A DNA stretch of 64,000 nucleotides. Origin: Mollicutes bacterium (GTDB lineage Bacteria; Bacillota_I; Bacilli_A; Izemoplasmatales; Izemoplasmataceae). The translations under genes and the position numbers were made by a program. The notes under the pieces are model-generated. The model made no database searches. It was not told the origin of the DNA and worked only from the letters and a program-made list of their open reading frames with translations. The stretch covers positions 40,850 through 104,849 of the forward strand of contig PWHD01000072.1 of NCBI GenBank assembly GCA_003555335.1, in the 5' to 3' direction. Below are positions 51,687 through 59,716 of this stretch, in pieces; positions within the stretch are counted from its first letter, which is position 1, and each line of letters opens with the position of its first letter.

Positions 51687-54001
51687 TGTCTATTCTCCTT
51701 TTCTTTTATAGCGTTCAGTATTTTTTCCGGTGTGATCGGTAGTGTGTCGATCCGTACGCCGACCGCGTTATAGACCGCGTTCGCAAGAGCGGCGGGCGGG
51801 GTGTCGATACCGATCTCACCGACCGATTTCGCACCGTAGGGTCCGCTTTGTTCATAGCTTTCGGCAAATTCGGTGGTGAGCTTTCTTATTTCCTTTGTCG
51901 AAGGAATCTTGTAGCTCATCATCGAATTGGTAATCAGCCGGCCGGTCTTTGTTCTTAGTTCGTCTTCGTAGGCCGCCATGCCGATGCCCTGGACGACACC
52001 GCCTTCGATCTGACCTTGTGCGAGTTTCGGGTTGATGGTCACCCCGCAGTCGACGACACTGGTGTAGTCGAGAATCTCGAATTCACCGGTTTCCTTGTCG
52101 AGTTCGATTTCGATGAAGCCCGCCATGAAGGGCGGTGGCGATTTGTGACCGACGTAGGAATCTGTGGCGGTGAGCTGTTTTTGCTGGTCGTTGTAATAAA
52201 GCTGGTTCGAAAGGTCGATCAGGGAGAGACGGGTTTCTTTTGCGGTGAAGGTCGTCCCGTCGAAACCGATGTCGTTGGGATCGGCATGCATCACCCGGGC
52301 CGCCTCGTTCATCATCATGTTTTTCAGATTCTTGGCGGCCTTCAGGACGGCGTTGCCGGAAACATAGGTGGTCGATGAGGCGTAGGCGCCTGCGTCGAAC
52401 GGTGTCAGGTCGGTGTCCGATGAATAGACTGCGATCTTGTCGACGGTGGTCATCAGCTGTTCGGCGGCGATCTGAGCGAGGATGGTGTCGCTGCCCTGTC
52501 CGATGTCGGTCGCACCGATCATCAGGTTGTAAAAACCGTCGTCATTGAGCTTGATGGTGGCCGCGCCCATGTCGATATAGGGGATGCCGCTTCCCTGCAT
52601 GGCGATGGCCATGCCGACGCTTCTTATCTTGTTCGCATCGGTGCGACGCGGATATTTGTTTTTCCAGTCGGTCAGTTCGAGACCGCGTTTGACGCAGTAG
52701 TCGAGCTTGCAGCTTTCCATGTTCATCGCCGTACCGGCGGTGCCCTCGCCCATGATCTCGAAAATCGGTGAGGTTTCGTTTTCCAAAATCATGTTCTTCT
52801 GTCTGAGTTCGATCGGATCCATCGAGAGTTTCTCGGCGAGCATGTCGATGGCGCTTTCTAACGCGAAGTTGCCCTGGATGGCACCATAGCCCCTGAAGGC
52901 CCCCGCGGGGGTCCGGTTCGTGTAGACGACATCGCCCTTGAAACGGACGGCATCGACTTTGTTGTAAAGCGGCAGGACTTTGGAGCCGGTCACCATGAAG
53001 ACGGTGAGGGCGTGTTCGCCGTAGGCGCCGGTGTCGGAAAGACCGTAACAGTCGATACCGGTGATGCGGCCGTCCTTGGTCGCACCGATTTTCATGTCTA
53101 GACGCATACGATGACGGGTGTAGGTGGCTTCGAAGACTTCTTTGCGAGTATAGGTAAGTTTGGCGGGCTTGCCGGTTCGATACGTGATCGCGGCCACAAG
53201 CATCTCGCCGTGAAGTGCCTGTTTTCCACCGAAGCCGCCGCCGACACGGGGTTTGATCACCCGGATTTTGCTGAGGGGGATCTCAAGGGTCTGTGACAGG
53301 ATGCGACGGACATGGAAGGGTGTTTGGGTCGCACTATAGAGCACGAGTCTGTCATGGTAGTCGATTCGCGCATTGACGGTGTGGGGTTCAAGCATGACAT
53401 GCGCCTGCGACTGTGTGCGGAAAGACGACTCGACCACAACATCGCTTTCAGAAAGGGTTTTGTCGATATCGCCGACTTCCATGCCATAGGCAGCGGCGCG
53501 GTTCTTCTTCGGATTGAAACCGATGGGAAACATCTCGTGGATGTCCTCTTCGGGATGGATGATGGTCTGGTTGTCAAGAGCCTTTTCAAAATCAAGAACC
53601 GGTTCCAACACTTCGTAGTCGGTCTCGATCAAAGCAAGGGCTTTTAATGCGGTTTCCTCATCGGTGGCTGCGACGACCGCGACCTCATCGCCGATATAGC
53701 GGACGTAATGATCGAGCGGGAATTTGTCATGCGGTGAGGGTTCAGGGTAGCCCTGGCCGGCTCTGGTGTGGGCGTTCCGTTTGAAATCATTGTGGGTCAG
53801 GATGATTTCGACACCGGGAACTGCGGCGGCTTTTTCGGTATCGATGCGCCTGATCCGGGCAAAAGCGTGCGGGCTTCTGAGCACCTTGACAATCAGTGAG
53901 CCTTCCTGGGCCAGATCGTCGGTGTAGGCGGGACGCCCCATCATGATGCCCTTGCCGTCGATCGACGGCATCTCGTGGTTGACCTGTCTGGTTTTTTTCA
54001 T
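51683..54001 (-). CDS. Molybdenum hydroxylase A, molybdopterin-binding catalytic subunit
   Basis: 772-residue catalytic subunit. Molybdopterin motifs GGGFGGKQ near residue 240 and GAFRGYGAIQ near residue 355; C-terminal KSVGEIGIDTPP with the base Glu. Where purine hydroxylases carry a substrate-contacting Glu (GQEHFYLE), this protein has SQAHVMLEPH, so it may act on another heterocycle or aldehyde, or at another purine position. ATG 54001 follows GGAGGAAAAATC and overlaps the 2Fe-2S gene stop; the frame open to 54064 is not used. Its three subunits are encoded in order FAD, FeS, Mo. Confidence 0.93.
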   Translation of the reverse strand: MKKTRQVNHEMPSIDGKGIMMGRPAYTDDLAQEGSLIVKVLRSPHAFARIRRIDTEKAAAVPGVEIILTHNDFKRNAHTRAGQGYPEPSPHDKFPLDHYVRYIGDEVAVVAATDEETALKALALIETDYEVLEPVLDFEKALDNQTIIHPEEDIHEMFPIGFNPKKNRAAAYGMEVGDIDKTLSESDVVVESSFRTQSQAHVMLEPHTVNARIDYHDRLVLYSATQTPFHVRRILSQTLEIPLSKIRVIKPRVGGGFGGKQALHGEMLVAAITYRTGKPAKLTYTRKEVFEATYTRHRMRLDMKIGATKDGRITGIDCYGLSDTGAYGEHALTVFMVTGSKVLPLYNKVDAVRFKGDVVYTNRTPAGAFRGYGAIQGNFALESAIDMLAEKLSMDPIELRQKNMILENETSPIFEIMGEGTAGTAMNMESCKLDYCVKRGLELTDWKNKYPRRTDANKIRSVGMAIAMQGSGIPYIDMGAATIKLNDDGFYNLMIGATDIGQGSDTILAQIAAEQLMTTVDKIAVYSSDTDLTPFDAGAYASSTTYVSGNAVLKAAKNLKNMMMNEAARVMHADPNDIGFDGTTFTAKETRLSLIDLSNQLYYNDQQKQLTATDSYVGHKSPPPFMAGFIEIELDKETGEFEILDYTSVVDCGVTINPKLAQGQIEGGVVQGIGMAAYEDELRTKTGRLITNSMMSYKIPSTKEIRKLTTEFAESYEQSGPYGAKSVGEIGIDTPPAALANAVYNAVGVRIDTLPITPEKILNAIKEKENRQ

Positions 54002-54450
54002 GATTTTTCCTCCAGGTATGCCTTGACAGCCTTGATCTGAGATACGTATCCCGAGCAGCGACAAAGATGACCGACGAGATAATGTCTGATGGTCGCCGCA
54101 TCGGGTGTTGCGCCTAGTTTTTCAAGCGCATGGACACTGAGAGCCAGACCGGGGTTGCAAAAACCGCACTGGTCGGCGCCTTCATTGCCGAATAGGCCGG
54201 CCAGACGGGCGGCTGTATTCGGAATGCCTTCGACCGTCGTGATGTGTCGTTTATCCGCACGGGCGCTCAAATAGGTACAGGATGGGACCGGTTTGTCATC
54301 GACCAAAATGGTGCAGACACCACAACTCGAGGTGTCGCATCCCCGTCTCACACTGACCAGATGATGATTTCTAAGTGTGTCGATGAGAAATTCATCCGGT
54401 TTAATCGTGAATGTCCGCTCTAGTCCGTTCAACCTCACGCGTATGTTCAT
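53998..54450 (-). CDS. Molybdenum hydroxylase A, [2Fe-2S] subunit
   Basis: 150-residue subunit with Cys ligands in GCDTSSCGVC and PSCTYL (plant-type cluster) and in QCGFCNPGL and HLCRCSGY (second cluster). CoxS/XdhC type. Start ATG overlaps the FAD-subunit gene stop (ATGA). Clearly distinct from the second 2Fe-2S subunit of the operon, so the sets are old paralogues rather than a recent duplication. Confidence 0.95.
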   Translation of the reverse strand: MNIRVRLNGLERTFTIKPDEFLIDTLRNHHLVSVRRGCDTSSCGVCTILVDDKPVPSCTYLSARADKRHITTVEGIPNTAARLAGLFGNEGADQCGFCNPGLALSVHALEKLGATPDAATIRHYLVGHLCRCSGYVSQIKAVKAYLEEKS

Positions 54451-55268
54451 GATTGTCCCGCCTTTCTGGAAGTTTCCCCGTCGTTCAGATCGAAAAGAGC
54501 ACGTCGTATGTAGGTTTTCGCGAGGGACTGCCGATAAGACGCACTGCCACGGTGATTCGAGTTGAATCTGATCTCGCCCAGCGCGGTATCGATGACCTTT
54601 TCGATAAGCGCATCATCGATGGTTTTCGCTTTGTTGAGCAATTTTTCAGTCTTTTCCGCCCTGATGGCGATGCTGGGTCGCGCACCGACGGCGAGTTTGT
54701 AGCCGTCTTGATCTTTGCTCATGGCGATATTCAGTACGGGAAAATCAAGCGCGGTCTTGCTTACTTTTTTGAAGTAGGCGCTGGCCTTCCTTTTTCTGAC
54801 GACGATTTTTTCGAGGATGTCGTTGAACGCGCCCTTTTGAGCGAGGAAGGTTTTCAGTGGCGTCTCACCCTGTTCATGGAAACAAAGGGTGACATCCATC
54901 ACCTGTAAGGCGGTGATGATATCAGAAAAACCGTGTCTCGCGACGATGTTTCCACCGATGGTGACCACATTGCGAAGACCGACGCCCATGACACTACCGA
55001 TCGCCTGGACCAGGATGCCATCATAAAGCCTGTTGATTTCAGGGTGTGTTTCAATGGTGTGCAGGGTGGTCATCGCTCCGATTGTGATGGTTTCTTCGGT
55101 GACGCTGATTGCATCGAGGCCGAGGCCCGCCAGATCGATGCCGGTTTCGATGACGCGCCCCGACAAGCGGAGCCAGGCTCCGCCCGCCACAATGGCGCTT
55201 CCTTCTTTCTTGAGTTGTTCATAGGCGTCCGCCATGGACGTCGCCTTGTGGTAATGTTTGATTTTCAC
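54447..55268 (-). CDS. Molybdenum hydroxylase A, FAD-binding subunit
   Basis: 273-residue FAD subunit. FAD-binding motif IVAGGAWLRL near residue 26 (usually AGGTDL) and 'NVVTIGGNIVARHGFSD' near residue 96. The start is GTG 55268, set by GAGAGGAG upstream and overlapping the mocA stop; the frame is open 36 bp further inside mocA. Compared with the other FAD subunit the first motif is less standard (AGGAWL). Confidence 0.9.
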   Translation of the reverse strand: MKIKHYHKATSMADAYEQLKKEGSAIVAGGAWLRLSGRVIETGIDLAGLGLDAISVTEETITIGAMTTLHTIETHPEINRLYDGILVQAIGSVMGVGLRNVVTIGGNIVARHGFSDIITALQVMDVTLCFHEQGETPLKTFLAQKGAFNDILEKIVVRKRKASAYFKKVSKTALDFPVLNIAMSKDQDGYKLAVGARPSIAIRAEKTEKLLNKAKTIDDALIEKVIDTALGEIRFNSNHRGSASYRQSLAKTYIRRALFDLNDGETSRKAGQS

Positions 55269-55840
55269 GATTCGTTCTCCTCTCCTGAGACACTGAGCAA
55301 CCATTTGTAATCCTTGATGCTGTCTATGTCAATCAAGATTCCTTCGTCGCCGCATGCGATGTCTTTGACATCATAGCGGTCTCTGAAAACCTTAAGATTG
55401 GATGAATCGGGTTCTGAAAGCAGTGCGTTTTTCAGGGTTTTTGAGAACCATACGGGATGCCCGCGGCGGTTGTTGTAAGTGGCGACGCGCACCCTACCTT
55501 CGGCTTTCAACAAGGTTTCGAATGTCGATGCTTTAACCAATGGCATGTCTCCCGGAAGGATGAAAAAATCCCCCTTTGTCATGGCGACCCCTATTTTGAC
55601 CGATGTGAACATGCCCTCGTCATAACGTGGATTGTGGATGACCGTCACATCGGACACATCCTTGAGATGACAATCGATCTGCGTATGGTAAAAACCCGTG
55701 ACAACGATAATATTTTCGACATGGGGGCGCATGGCGGCGACCACATGATCCAATATCGTCTTGTCACGGAAGCTGAAAAGCACCTTGTTGCCTTTGGCGC
55801 GGCGTCCGTAGCCGCCCGCAAGAATGATTCCATCAGTCAT
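55265..55840 (-). CDS. mocA: MocA/YgfJ-type molybdenum cofactor nucleotidyltransferase
   Basis: 191-residue nucleotidyltransferase. N-terminal signature ILAGGYGRRAKGNK, metal/substrate motif LPGDMPLV near residue 101 and NRRGHPVWFSK near residue 128. MocA adds CMP to molybdopterin to form the cytosine dinucleotide cofactor used by xanthine-dehydrogenase-family enzymes; YgfJ-type homologues sit in purine-degradation clusters. First gene of the 18-gene operon, so cofactor maturation is made together with both hydroxylases. ATG 55840 chosen by GGTGAT upstream. Confidence 0.88.
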   Translation of the reverse strand: MTDGIILAGGYGRRAKGNKVLFSFRDKTILDHVVAAMRPHVENIIVVTGFYHTQIDCHLKDVSDVTVIHNPRYDEGMFTSVKIGVAMTKGDFFILPGDMPLVKASTFETLLKAEGRVRVATYNNRRGHPVWFSKTLKNALLSEPDSSNLKVFRDRYDVKDIACGDEGILIDIDSIKDYKWLLSVSGEENES

Positions 55841-55967
55841 CGTTATCACCGTAAGCGTTTTCGTGATGTTTTATAAAAAAGAAATCATTTTGATTGTAAC
55901 GGGTCTATTTCAAGGGCTCTATTCTTTTATTTATTTGAAGTAAACGTTTGTATCCTGTTAACTGTAT

Positions 55968-55996
55968 ATTGTACCATACTATTTGATTTTTGACTA
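55968..55996 (-). promoter_or_regulatory. Promoter of the 18-gene purine operon
   Basis: Minus-strand -35 TAGTCA (55996-55991) and -10 TACAAT (55973-55968), spacing 17 bp; transcription would begin near 55961 and leave about 120 nt of leader before the mocA ATG. The leader contains palindromes AAACGTTT and GTTAAC, possible regulator sites. No known riboswitch core is visible. The rest of the 240-bp gap (55841-56054) is AT-rich and holds nothing else I recognise. Confidence 0.5.
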
Positions 55997-56054
55997 TGGG
56001 TCATATGATCTAAATCATAATCCGAAATCACAATCGAATCAGAGACAGTAATAA

Positions 56055-56078
56055 AAAAAGCGCTCACTAGCGCTTTTT
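56055..56078 (-). terminator. Terminator of the GNAT gene
   Basis: Stem AAAAAGCGCT / AGCGCTTTTT with loop CACT, 10 bp after the stop at 56088; insulates the purine promoter. Confidence 0.75.
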
Positions 56079-56087
56079 CTGGTTTAT

Positions 56088-56846
56088 TCAGACACAATAG
56101 ACATCGTAGGCAAAAGCCAGTTCATAACCGAGACGCTCGGCCAGCCGGCGGCTTTGTTCGTGGGCGGCATCCCAATGCGGAATCATCCCCTGTTCCAGAC
56201 ACGCCTTCACATAATGCGCCCCCATAATCAAGGCGAGGCCGCGCCGGCGATAGTCGGGATGGGTGATGATTTCAATCTCATAGCCGCCAGGAAAACGGAT
56301 GTAGCTCGAGATGCCACCGGCGATGCGGTCGCCGCATTTCACCACAAAGCCGAAACCATTTGATTCGAAGTCGCTGTAGTCTTTAAAGTTACAGACGAAG
56401 TCGGCGCCCCATTCTTCCGTCAAGAGCCTATGATATTTCGGCGCGTCGATTGGGACGATACTGTATTCGGAGCTGATGGAGGCCGCGATTTCACAGACGT
56501 GGGCATAGTCGATGGTCTCATGCGTGAACTTGTAGCGTTTTTTCACACGGAAGGTGTCTTTGAATGTGGTCTCAAGCAGCGTAAGCCACCGCTTTGAAGC
56601 ATGGATTTCTCCACGGATTTCAAAAGCGTTGAGCAGTTTTCGCGCATGCTCATGGTCGGGGTCGCCACCGAGATAGTAGTTCCAGCCGATCCGTGATATG
56701 ACAACGTTCGGGCGCATCGCTGAATCGGCGTAGGTCTCGCCGTGGAAACCGTGATAGATAGCGTCGAGGAGGTTGTCATAGCGGATGTCGTCAAAGACGT
56801 TGAAGATGGCTCGTGTTTCATCTGAATTGAGTTTTTTGAATGTCAT
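56088..56846 (-). CDS. GNAT acetyltransferase (PF12746-type)
   Basis: 252-residue protein. C-terminal GNAT domain with the acetyl-CoA-binding region 'EIEIITHPDYRRRGLALIMGAHYV' at about residues 190-213 and 'DAAHEQSRRLAERLGYEL' near the end, as in the zwittermicin-resistance-like GNAT_acetyltran family. The N-terminal 110 residues are family-specific. ATG 56846 is set by GGAGG upstream; a frame open to 56954 lacks a ribosome site. Substrate unknown. Neighbour flavin-reductase gene lies 58 bp upstream, possibly cotranscribed. Confidence 0.85.
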   Translation of the reverse strand: MTFKKLNSDETRAIFNVFDDIRYDNLLDAIYHGFHGETYADSAMRPNVVISRIGWNYYLGGDPDHEHARKLLNAFEIRGEIHASKRWLTLLETTFKDTFRVKKRYKFTHETIDYAHVCEIAASISSEYSIVPIDAPKYHRLLTEEWGADFVCNFKDYSDFESNGFGFVVKCGDRIAGGISSYIRFPGGYEIEIITHPDYRRRGLALIMGAHYVKACLEQGMIPHWDAAHEQSRRLAERLGYELAFAYDVYCV

Positions 56847-56904
56847 GGCAGCCTCCGAAATATTGGTCTGGGGTTGATTTTGAAAACATGGGCGTCGCCT
56901 TGAT

Positions 56905-57504
56905 TTACCTTTTGTCCGGTCTTTTAAGATGGATGATCTTGCCGAGTGTCGCATAAGAGGCGCCGCCGAGGCGGCCGACGACCTTCAGTTTCTCGATGTT
57001 GATCGCACCATCTTCATAAATACCCTCATCGACATGCATGGTGCGTACTCGGCCGATGAAAAGATCATTCGTTTTGACGGTCAGGGTTGTCTCCAACACA
57101 CATTCGAGTCTGATTTTCGCTTCTTTGATGCCGGGGACACCGACAGTTGCGCTTGGGACAGGCGTCAACCCGGTACGCTCGACTTCGCTCACATGCGGGG
57201 CGAAGCGCGCCGAGGTATCGTTGACGGTCTTTAGCAGGTCCTCGCTCACGATATGAACGACGAACTCCTTCTTATCGAGAATGTTCCTTGCGGTATCCTT
57301 TTTCTTGTCCTTGTCCATGGAGACCGACAGAATCACAAGCGGCGGGTCGGATGCGATGGCGTTGAAAAAGCTGAAAGGGGCCGCGTTGAGGACGCCTTCT
57401 TCTGACAGGGTGGTCACGAAAGCGATCGGTCTTGGTAAGATGCTCCCAGTAAGGAGCCTATAACTTTCGCGGTTAGCGAGGGTGTCCATGTGGATGGTTT
57501 TCAT
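56905..57504 (-). CDS. Flavin reductase-like FMN-binding protein
   Basis: 199-residue FMN-binding split-barrel protein. 'LTGSILPRPIAFVTTLSEEGVLNAAPFSFFNAIASDPPLV' at residues about 13-52 is the hallmark of the flavoredoxin/flavin reductase family; 'KEFVVHIVSEDLL' and 'CVLETTLTV' follow. Members use NAD(P)H or thiols to reduce FMN, or act as flavin-bearing electron carriers. ATG 57504 follows GAGGAGG; the upstream frame open to 58020 overlaps the opposite DUF975 gene and is not used. Confidence 0.9.
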   Translation of the reverse strand: MKTIHMDTLANRESYRLLTGSILPRPIAFVTTLSEEGVLNAAPFSFFNAIASDPPLVILSVSMDKDKKKDTARNILDKKEFVVHIVSEDLLKTVNDTSARFAPHVSEVERTGLTPVPSATVGVPGIKEAKIRLECVLETTLTVKTNDLFIGRVRTMHVDEGIYEDGAINIEKLKVVGRLGGASYATLGKIIHLKRPDKR

Positions 57505-57626
57505 GATTGCCTCCTCGTTATAGCAGAATGTTTTCATTTTAACAAGGGATGTAACACAAATCAAGTCACTTTTCACACGAAAGCTTTGGTTCAGGGCTTT
57601 AAGAGGATAGGATACTCGGTGTATCA

Positions 57627-57655
57627 TTGACCAATGTTTCTTTGTGATATATAAT
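57627..57655 (+). promoter_or_regulatory. Promoter of the DUF975 gene
   Basis: -35 TTGACC (57627-57632), -10 TATAAT (57650-57655), spacing 17 bp, 40 bp upstream of the start codon. Confidence 0.75.
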
Positions 57656-57694
57656 TGGGCCAGAGGTAAAATATGATTGATAAGGAGCAATGCC

Positions 57695-58300
57695 ATGTTA
57701 CGCAGAGAAATGAAAGAAAACGCGAAACAACGTTTCAAGTCCCAGCACGGTCTTTCAGTACTCGTCATCGTCCTGGCCATGTTGATCATGAGCGCAGGTT
57801 CGGGAGTCTCTTTCGGTATCCTGTCCATCTTCTTGCTGCCGGTCATGGTCGGCGAGGCCAAATTTTTCTTGTCTTTGAAAGACACCGACAATGTCGATAT
57901 GAATCTGCTCTTTGACGGTTTCAAAGGCGAGCGGTACCTTCGCAATGTCGCGCAGATGTTTTTGAAGTATCTCTTCATCTTTTTATGGACGCTGCTTTTG
58001 ATCGTTCCGGGCATCATCAAGACGTTCTCCTATGCGATGGTCCCTTTCATCCTCGCCGATGATGCCATCGAGCTGGGCGAGGAGAGTTCGATCACCGTGA
58101 GCCGGCGCATGATGCACGGTCACAAAGGCGAGCTTTTTGTCCTTTATCTTTCCTTCATCGGGTGGATGCTGCTGAGTATGCTTACCCTGGGTGTGCTTTG
58201 GTTGCTTTATGTGGGCCCCTACTTTGAACAGACCCGGGCGATTTTCTATGAGAAGGTCAAAACCGCCTATCAGGAAAAGGCGCTTCCAAGTCCCGAATGA
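57695..58300 (+). CDS. DUF975-family integral membrane protein
   Basis: 201-residue membrane protein. DUF975 pattern: 'REMKENAKQRFKSQHG' at the N terminus, 'LLLIVPGIIKTFSYAMVPFILADD' near residues 105-128 and 'SRRMMHGHKGELFVLYLSFIGWMLLSMLTLGVLWLLYVGPY' in the C-terminal third; four membrane segments. DUF975 proteins are common in Bacillota and of unknown role. ATG 57695 follows AAGGAG by 8 bp. Own promoter and terminator. Confidence 0.88.
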   Translation: MLRREMKENAKQRFKSQHGLSVLVIVLAMLIMSAGSGVSFGILSIFLLPVMVGEAKFFLSLKDTDNVDMNLLFDGFKGERYLRNVAQMFLKYLFIFLWTLLLIVPGIIKTFSYAMVPFILADDAIELGEESSITVSRRMMHGHKGELFVLYLSFIGWMLLSMLTLGVLWLLYVGPYFEQTRAIFYEKVKTAYQEKALPSPE

Positions 58301-58312
58301 ACCTCAGTAAAC

Positions 58313-58353
58313 AAATGGCCGCTTATCCGTCCACGGACAAGCGGCCATTTTTT
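58313..58353 (+). terminator. Terminator of the DUF975 gene
   Basis: Strong stem AAATGGCCGCTT / AAGCGGCCATTT with a secondary TCCG/CGGA pairing in the loop, followed by T-run. Confidence 0.85.
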
Positions 58354-58410
58354 AATGAAAAAAGGAAATTGCTAAAGACAAAGCGAGTAACAGGCGTTTG
58401 CGCACAGTAT

Positions 58411-58761
58411 TTAAAAAGCGCCGAATTCAACCAGCAAACTGAGAACAACGTAAACGATGATCGCGATTTTCACCAGGGTGATATTGCCTTTGAGCTTCGA
58501 CATCACCAACAGATAGATGATCAGACCGAGTTCCACGAAGATGATGACGCTATCCAGCAGTTCCAGGATATCTACCAGAAAAGATAGAAAGTCGATGCCG
58601 GCAATAAGACCGATCAATCCGCTTAAGGCCATGCTCGCCGCAATCGCAGCCAAGATGACGAACGCGACATTGCGGGCAAGCTTGTTCTTCTTCATGTAGG
58701 CAAAAAAGAGGATGAAAAGGATTGAAGCGGCGATGACGAGCAACACAAGTGATTCAAGCAT
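58411..58761 (-). CDS. Small four-span membrane protein, unknown
   Basis: 116-residue hydrophobic protein: membrane segments at about residues 2-22, 31-55, 60-85 and 93-113, with positively charged cytoplasmic loop YMKKNKLARN. ATG 58761 follows AAAGGAGA. No family recognised. It is the last gene of the GC-balanced part of the window before base composition falls. Confidence 0.7.
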   Translation of the reverse strand: MLESLVLLVIAASILFILFFAYMKKNKLARNVAFVILAAIAASMALSGLIGLIAGIDFLSFLVDILELLDSVIIFVELGLIIYLLVMSKLKGNITLVKIAIIVYVVLSLLVEFGAF

Positions 58762-58897
58762 ACACAAGTCTCCTTTCCTCAATCATTTTAAGATGGTTCG
58801 CAACCGGTTCTTAACATCATCATAGCACTACTCCCCGGATTGTCAAATGATTAAGTATATATTCCGCTTTTGCGATTGAAAACAAAAAAAGCGCCCG

Positions 58898-59698
58898 CTA
58901 TTTGATTTTTTTTGCTTTTAAAACGTACGTCAGTGGTAATCCTTGCCCTGTTAAATGCGCAAAAATCATCCCTTGATCAACATCATTCTCTTCAAAATGG
59001 GTAATCATAAAACCTGATTTAACTAAAGCATTTATGATATTTGATAATGTATACGAATAACTTGTAAATACACTTGATTCGTAGGTTTTATCTGTCATAT
59101 ATCCCATACCAGTGGTTTCAATCCATGGGGTATCTTTAAAATAATTAAAGACAGGGTTTTTAGGAAAATCCTTATCATATTCTTCGTGATGTTTTTCAGC
59201 AATCATGTTCCCAAAAGGATGCATGTCTTCAATGATTAAATCGCCACCAAGTTTAATCGTTTTAGAAATTGTATTAAATACTGTTGTTAAATCATCAAAC
59301 CAGCATAAAGCCCCAACCGTAAATAGTCCTACATCAAACTGATTGTTGAATGAATCATCAAGTGTTAGTAAGTCTTTTGCAATGAAATTTGCGTTCATCG
59401 CATTTTTATTTGCGATTGTATTCGCAAAATCCATCATGTTTTCTGCGATATCAAAGCCTGTAACCTTTTCAAAACCATATGATAAGGCCGCAAGGGTTTC
59501 TCTACCATTGTTACAACAGAATTGCCCTAATGCTTTTCCTTTTGAATCCATCGAATCAAAAATCCGATTCAAACTCGGTGTAAAAAGTTTTTTGGGGTTA
59601 TTAATGATTGTTTCTAATAAAGTTTTATCAAATGTCTCGCTGCGTTCGTTAAATGCTTCTTCCCAAGCAATTTTGTTTTTATCTCTGTAATTTTCCAT
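58898..59698 (-). CDS. Class I SAM-dependent methyltransferase
   Basis: 266-residue methyltransferase with SAM-binding motif I in LGQFCCNNGRET near residue 57 (the usual E/DxGxGxG is degenerate), acidic residue of motif II in VTGFDIAEN, and 'NQFDVGLFTVGALCWFDDL' as motif IV. Substrate unknown. Codon use is strongly AT-biased compared with genes left of 58.8 kb. Start ATG follows AAGGAG. Homologues in this family are often annotated only as 'methyltransferase domain-containing protein'. Confidence 0.82.
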   Translation of the reverse strand: MENYRDKNKIAWEEAFNERSETFDKTLLETIINNPKKLFTPSLNRIFDSMDSKGKALGQFCCNNGRETLAALSYGFEKVTGFDIAENMMDFANTIANKNAMNANFIAKDLLTLDDSFNNQFDVGLFTVGALCWFDDLTTVFNTISKTIKLGGDLIIEDMHPFGNMIAEKHHEEYDKDFPKNPVFNYFKDTPWIETTGMGYMTDKTYESSVFTSYSYTLSNIINALVKSGFMITHFEENDVDQGMIFAHLTGQGLPLTYVLKAKKIK

Positions 59699-59716
59699 GG
59701 TGTTAATCTCCTTTTT

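Noticed and set aside
36056..55840. Selenium-dependent hydroxylase system
   Set aside because: XdhC, MocA and the NTPase are compatible with it, but no selD, yqeB/yqeC pair or selenocysteine context could be identified in the window.
55850..56050. Purine riboswitch before the purine operon
   Set aside because: A GACTATGGG word recalls the guanine-riboswitch end, but it is on the opposite strand to the operon and the conserved core (TCTACC, CCGTAAAT) is missing.
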